Assembly: GCA_965279165.1 (NCBI GenBank)
Contig: OZ257140.1
Span: 2,728,001 to 2,792,000 of the forward strand
Source: JBAYIE01 sp965279165
GTDB taxonomy: Bacteria; Bacteroidota; Bacteroidia; UKL13-3
Reading direction: 5' to 3'
Length of the DNA: 64,000 nucleotides
Part shown: piece by piece, positions 62,352-64,000 of the stretch
Numbering within the stretch: the stretch's first letter is position 1
Layout of the letters: the number at the start of each line of letters is the position of its first letter
Position numbers and translations under genes: made by a program
Notes under the pieces: generated by a model
What the model saw: only the letters and a program-made list of their open reading frames with translations
What the model was told of the DNA's origin: nothing
Database searches by the model: none

Positions 62352-64000
62352 ATGAAAAGAAAACTACTAACCCTTGCTATTGCAGGACTAAGCACATTAG
62401 GTGCTTTTGCCCAAAGCTATTATTATACTATTAAAACTACAGGAACTACTTCTGAGTATAGTATGAATGCTACCGGTGCATCAAACATTATTACAGGTTC
62501 ATCTGGACTGAACAACATGCTTTCAGCGACCCAAACCTTGCCATTTGCTTGGCAATTTTATGGACAAACAGTTTCTACTTACAAAGTAAGTACCAGCGGT
62601 TATTTGACTTTTGATGTTGCTCAAACAGCAGACAATCAAAACAATGTAGCTTTACCTAGTACTTCAGCACCTAAAAATGCAATTTTTGCTTTTTGGGATA
62701 ATTTGAAGATTGAGCCAATCAGTACTTATCCAAATGATATCCGCACCTGGACATATGGATCTTCACCAAACAAGGTATGTGTTATCCAATGGAGACTTGC
62801 TCAGTTTAATAATGCAGCAAGCGGTACCAACGTAACTTATTTTGCTATTCGTTTATACGAAGCAGGCGGATTTGACATCGTTGAAAACTATGGTTTTGGT
62901 TCATTTAGTGCAACAATTGGTTGCCAAAGCAATGCGCAAGACGATGGAACCCAGGTTACTAACAGTCCAAATCTAAACTTTGGTGGTAATAACGGAAGTT
63001 ACGATGCGAGCAAATCAGATGTATATACTTTCTACAAAGGTCCACAAACAGCTTTAAAAACTAAATTAACCAATGCAACTGCAGGATTAGTAAGTTTGAA
63101 TACAGCAGGTGGATTACCAATTAAAGTAAGTGCGTTCAATATCGGATCACAAGATTTAACTGCAGCTACCATTAATTACACCATTAATTCAGGTACTACT
63201 GTATCCGGTTCTGTAAGTGGATTAAATATTACTAATTCAGGTGGAAAAGGCGATATCGCTAGTCCTACACCATTTGTACCGGTAAGCGGCGATGCAGGAA
63301 CTTCAAAAGACGTTAAAGCTTGGTTATCTAATATCAATGGCTTAGGTGTTTACAGTGATACGGTTTCTTTTACTTTCTTTGTAAACGAAGGTTTAACCGG
63401 AACTAAAAAGGTATTGTTGGAAGAAGGTTCAGGCGGATGGTGCGGATATTGCCCTGATGGACATCGCGTAGTGAGAGACATGGAAGCAGATCCAACTTTT
63501 GCAGGAAAAATGACTTCCGTTATTCACCATAACAACGATGGAATGGCACAAACAGAAAGCAACACCATCAATACTGCTTATGCAACAGGATATCCTTCTG
63601 CATGGATTGACAGAACAAAATTTGCTGACCAAGCTACCGTTGGAACCAGCCGTAATGTTTGGGCAACTAAAGTAGCTTCAAAAATCAACGACATCACGCC
63701 GTTTAATATTTCAATCGTAAATAAAAACTTTAATACTTCAACCGGACAATTAACTTACGGTGTAAAAGTAGATTTAGTAGATCATGCAATGCCCGGAGAT
63801 ATCCGTGTACATACTATGATTGTAGAAGAAGCCGTTCGTGGACCTTATACAGGATCAACAAGTACTACTTGGACCCAGCACAACTATTATTCAAAAGATG
63901 ATGCTGCAGCAGGTGGATCTTCCCATCCATTATACAATGAGCCTGGTTATATGGTAGGTTATTTCCACAACCATGTAGTTCGTGCTATTCCTTCAACCGC
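62352..64000 (+). CDS. Omp28-like secreted protein with thioredoxin-like motif (3' end outside the window)
   Basis: Partial gene; 549 codons are visible without a stop. Signal peptide MKRKLLTLAIAGLSTLGAFAQ (1-21) is followed by a beta-rich region to about residue 340, then VLLEEGSGGWCGYCPDGHRVV (about 356-376), the CxxC-containing motif of Omp28-related proteins, and HHNNDGMAQTESN. That motif has a thioredoxin-like fold in the family. A T9SS domain may lie beyond the window. Function unknown. Confidence 0.8.
   Translation, partial: MKRKLLTLAIAGLSTLGAFAQSYYYTIKTTGTTSEYSMNATGASNIITGSSGLNNMLSATQTLPFAWQFYGQTVSTYKVSTSGYLTFDVAQTADNQNNVALPSTSAPKNAIFAFWDNLKIEPISTYPNDIRTWTYGSSPNKVCVIQWRLAQFNNAASGTNVTYFAIRLYEAGGFDIVENYGFGSFSATIGCQSNAQDDGTQVTNSPNLNFGGNNGSYDASKSDVYTFYKGPQTALKTKLTNATAGLVSLNTAGGLPIKVSAFNIGSQDLTAATINYTINSGTTVSGSVSGLNITNSGGKGDIASPTPFVPVSGDAGTSKDVKAWLSNINGLGVYSDTVSFTFFVNEGLTGTKKVLLEEGSGGWCGYCPDGHRVVRDMEADPTFAGKMTSVIHHNNDGMAQTESNTINTAYATGYPSAWIDRTKFADQATVGTSRNVWATKVASKINDITPFNISIVNKNFNTSTGQLTYGVKVDLVDHAMPGDIRVHTMIVEEAVRGPYTGSTSTTWTQHNYYSKDDAAAGGSSHPLYNEPGYMVGYFHNHVVRAIPST

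Noticed and set aside
63429..63632. 67-codon minus-strand frame inside the Omp28-like gene
   Set aside because: It is antisense to a well-supported coding region and has a cysteine/serine-rich random-looking translation.

Overview
The window looks like a chromosomal segment of a free-living member of the Bacteroidota, possibly near the Chitinophagales or Sphingobacteriales; I did not narrow it further. Several things point there. Secreted proteins end in type IX secretion (T9SS) type A sorting domains. Many envelope lipoproteins are present, along with a DUF5686 outer-membrane protein and an Omp28-like protein. Ribosomal genes have A-rich leaders and mostly lack a Shine-Dalgarno (SD) sequence. 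Promoter-like TTTG-N19-TAnnTTTG elements recur. tuf is absent between fusA and rpsJ, and ProRS is of the archaeal/eukaryotic-like type.

Layout. 1-6.2 kb, mostly minus strand: partial D-Ala-D-Ala ligase, LOG-family hydrolase, PcrA/UvrD helicase, RluA-type pseudouridine synthase and PanB, with a secreted thioredoxin on plus. 6.3-12.1 kb, plus: a lipoprotein, dnaK behind a possible sigma-54 promoter, and a DUF5686 protein. 12.3-17.0 kb, minus: two large secreted proteins. 17.5-27.2 kb, mainly plus: dnaB, a small membrane protein with an ABC ATPase, etfBA, a PNGase F-like T9SS protein, queG, a beta-barrel protein and an unknown gene between imperfect direct repeats. 27.4-44.7 kb: an uninterrupted str-S10-spc-alpha ribosomal supercluster from rpsL to rplQ, including fusA, secY, infA, rpmJ and rpoA. 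44.7-48.5 kb, minus: three lipoproteins (two LPP20-like) and a patatin. 48.6-52.3 kb, plus: proS, two unknown proteins and a REP-associated transposase (RAYT) with its palindromes. 52.4-59.1 kb, minus: rsmE, pckA, a WG-repeat protein, a YheT-type hydrolase, RNase R and a thioesterase. 59.2-64 kb: a class III aminotransferase, a lipoprotein, a small T9SS protein and a partial Omp28-like protein.

Most of the window is housekeeping: translation, replication and repair, protein folding, central metabolism and cofactor synthesis. The accessory part is envelope and secreted proteins plus short intergenic repeats. I see no CRISPR array, prophage, rRNA or tRNA gene, or complete antiphage system. The most unusual structures are the RAYT whose C-terminus is encoded inside its own REP repeat, the regulatory-looking region before dnaK, the small membrane protein/ATPase pair after dnaB, and the repeat-flanked unknown gene before rpsL.
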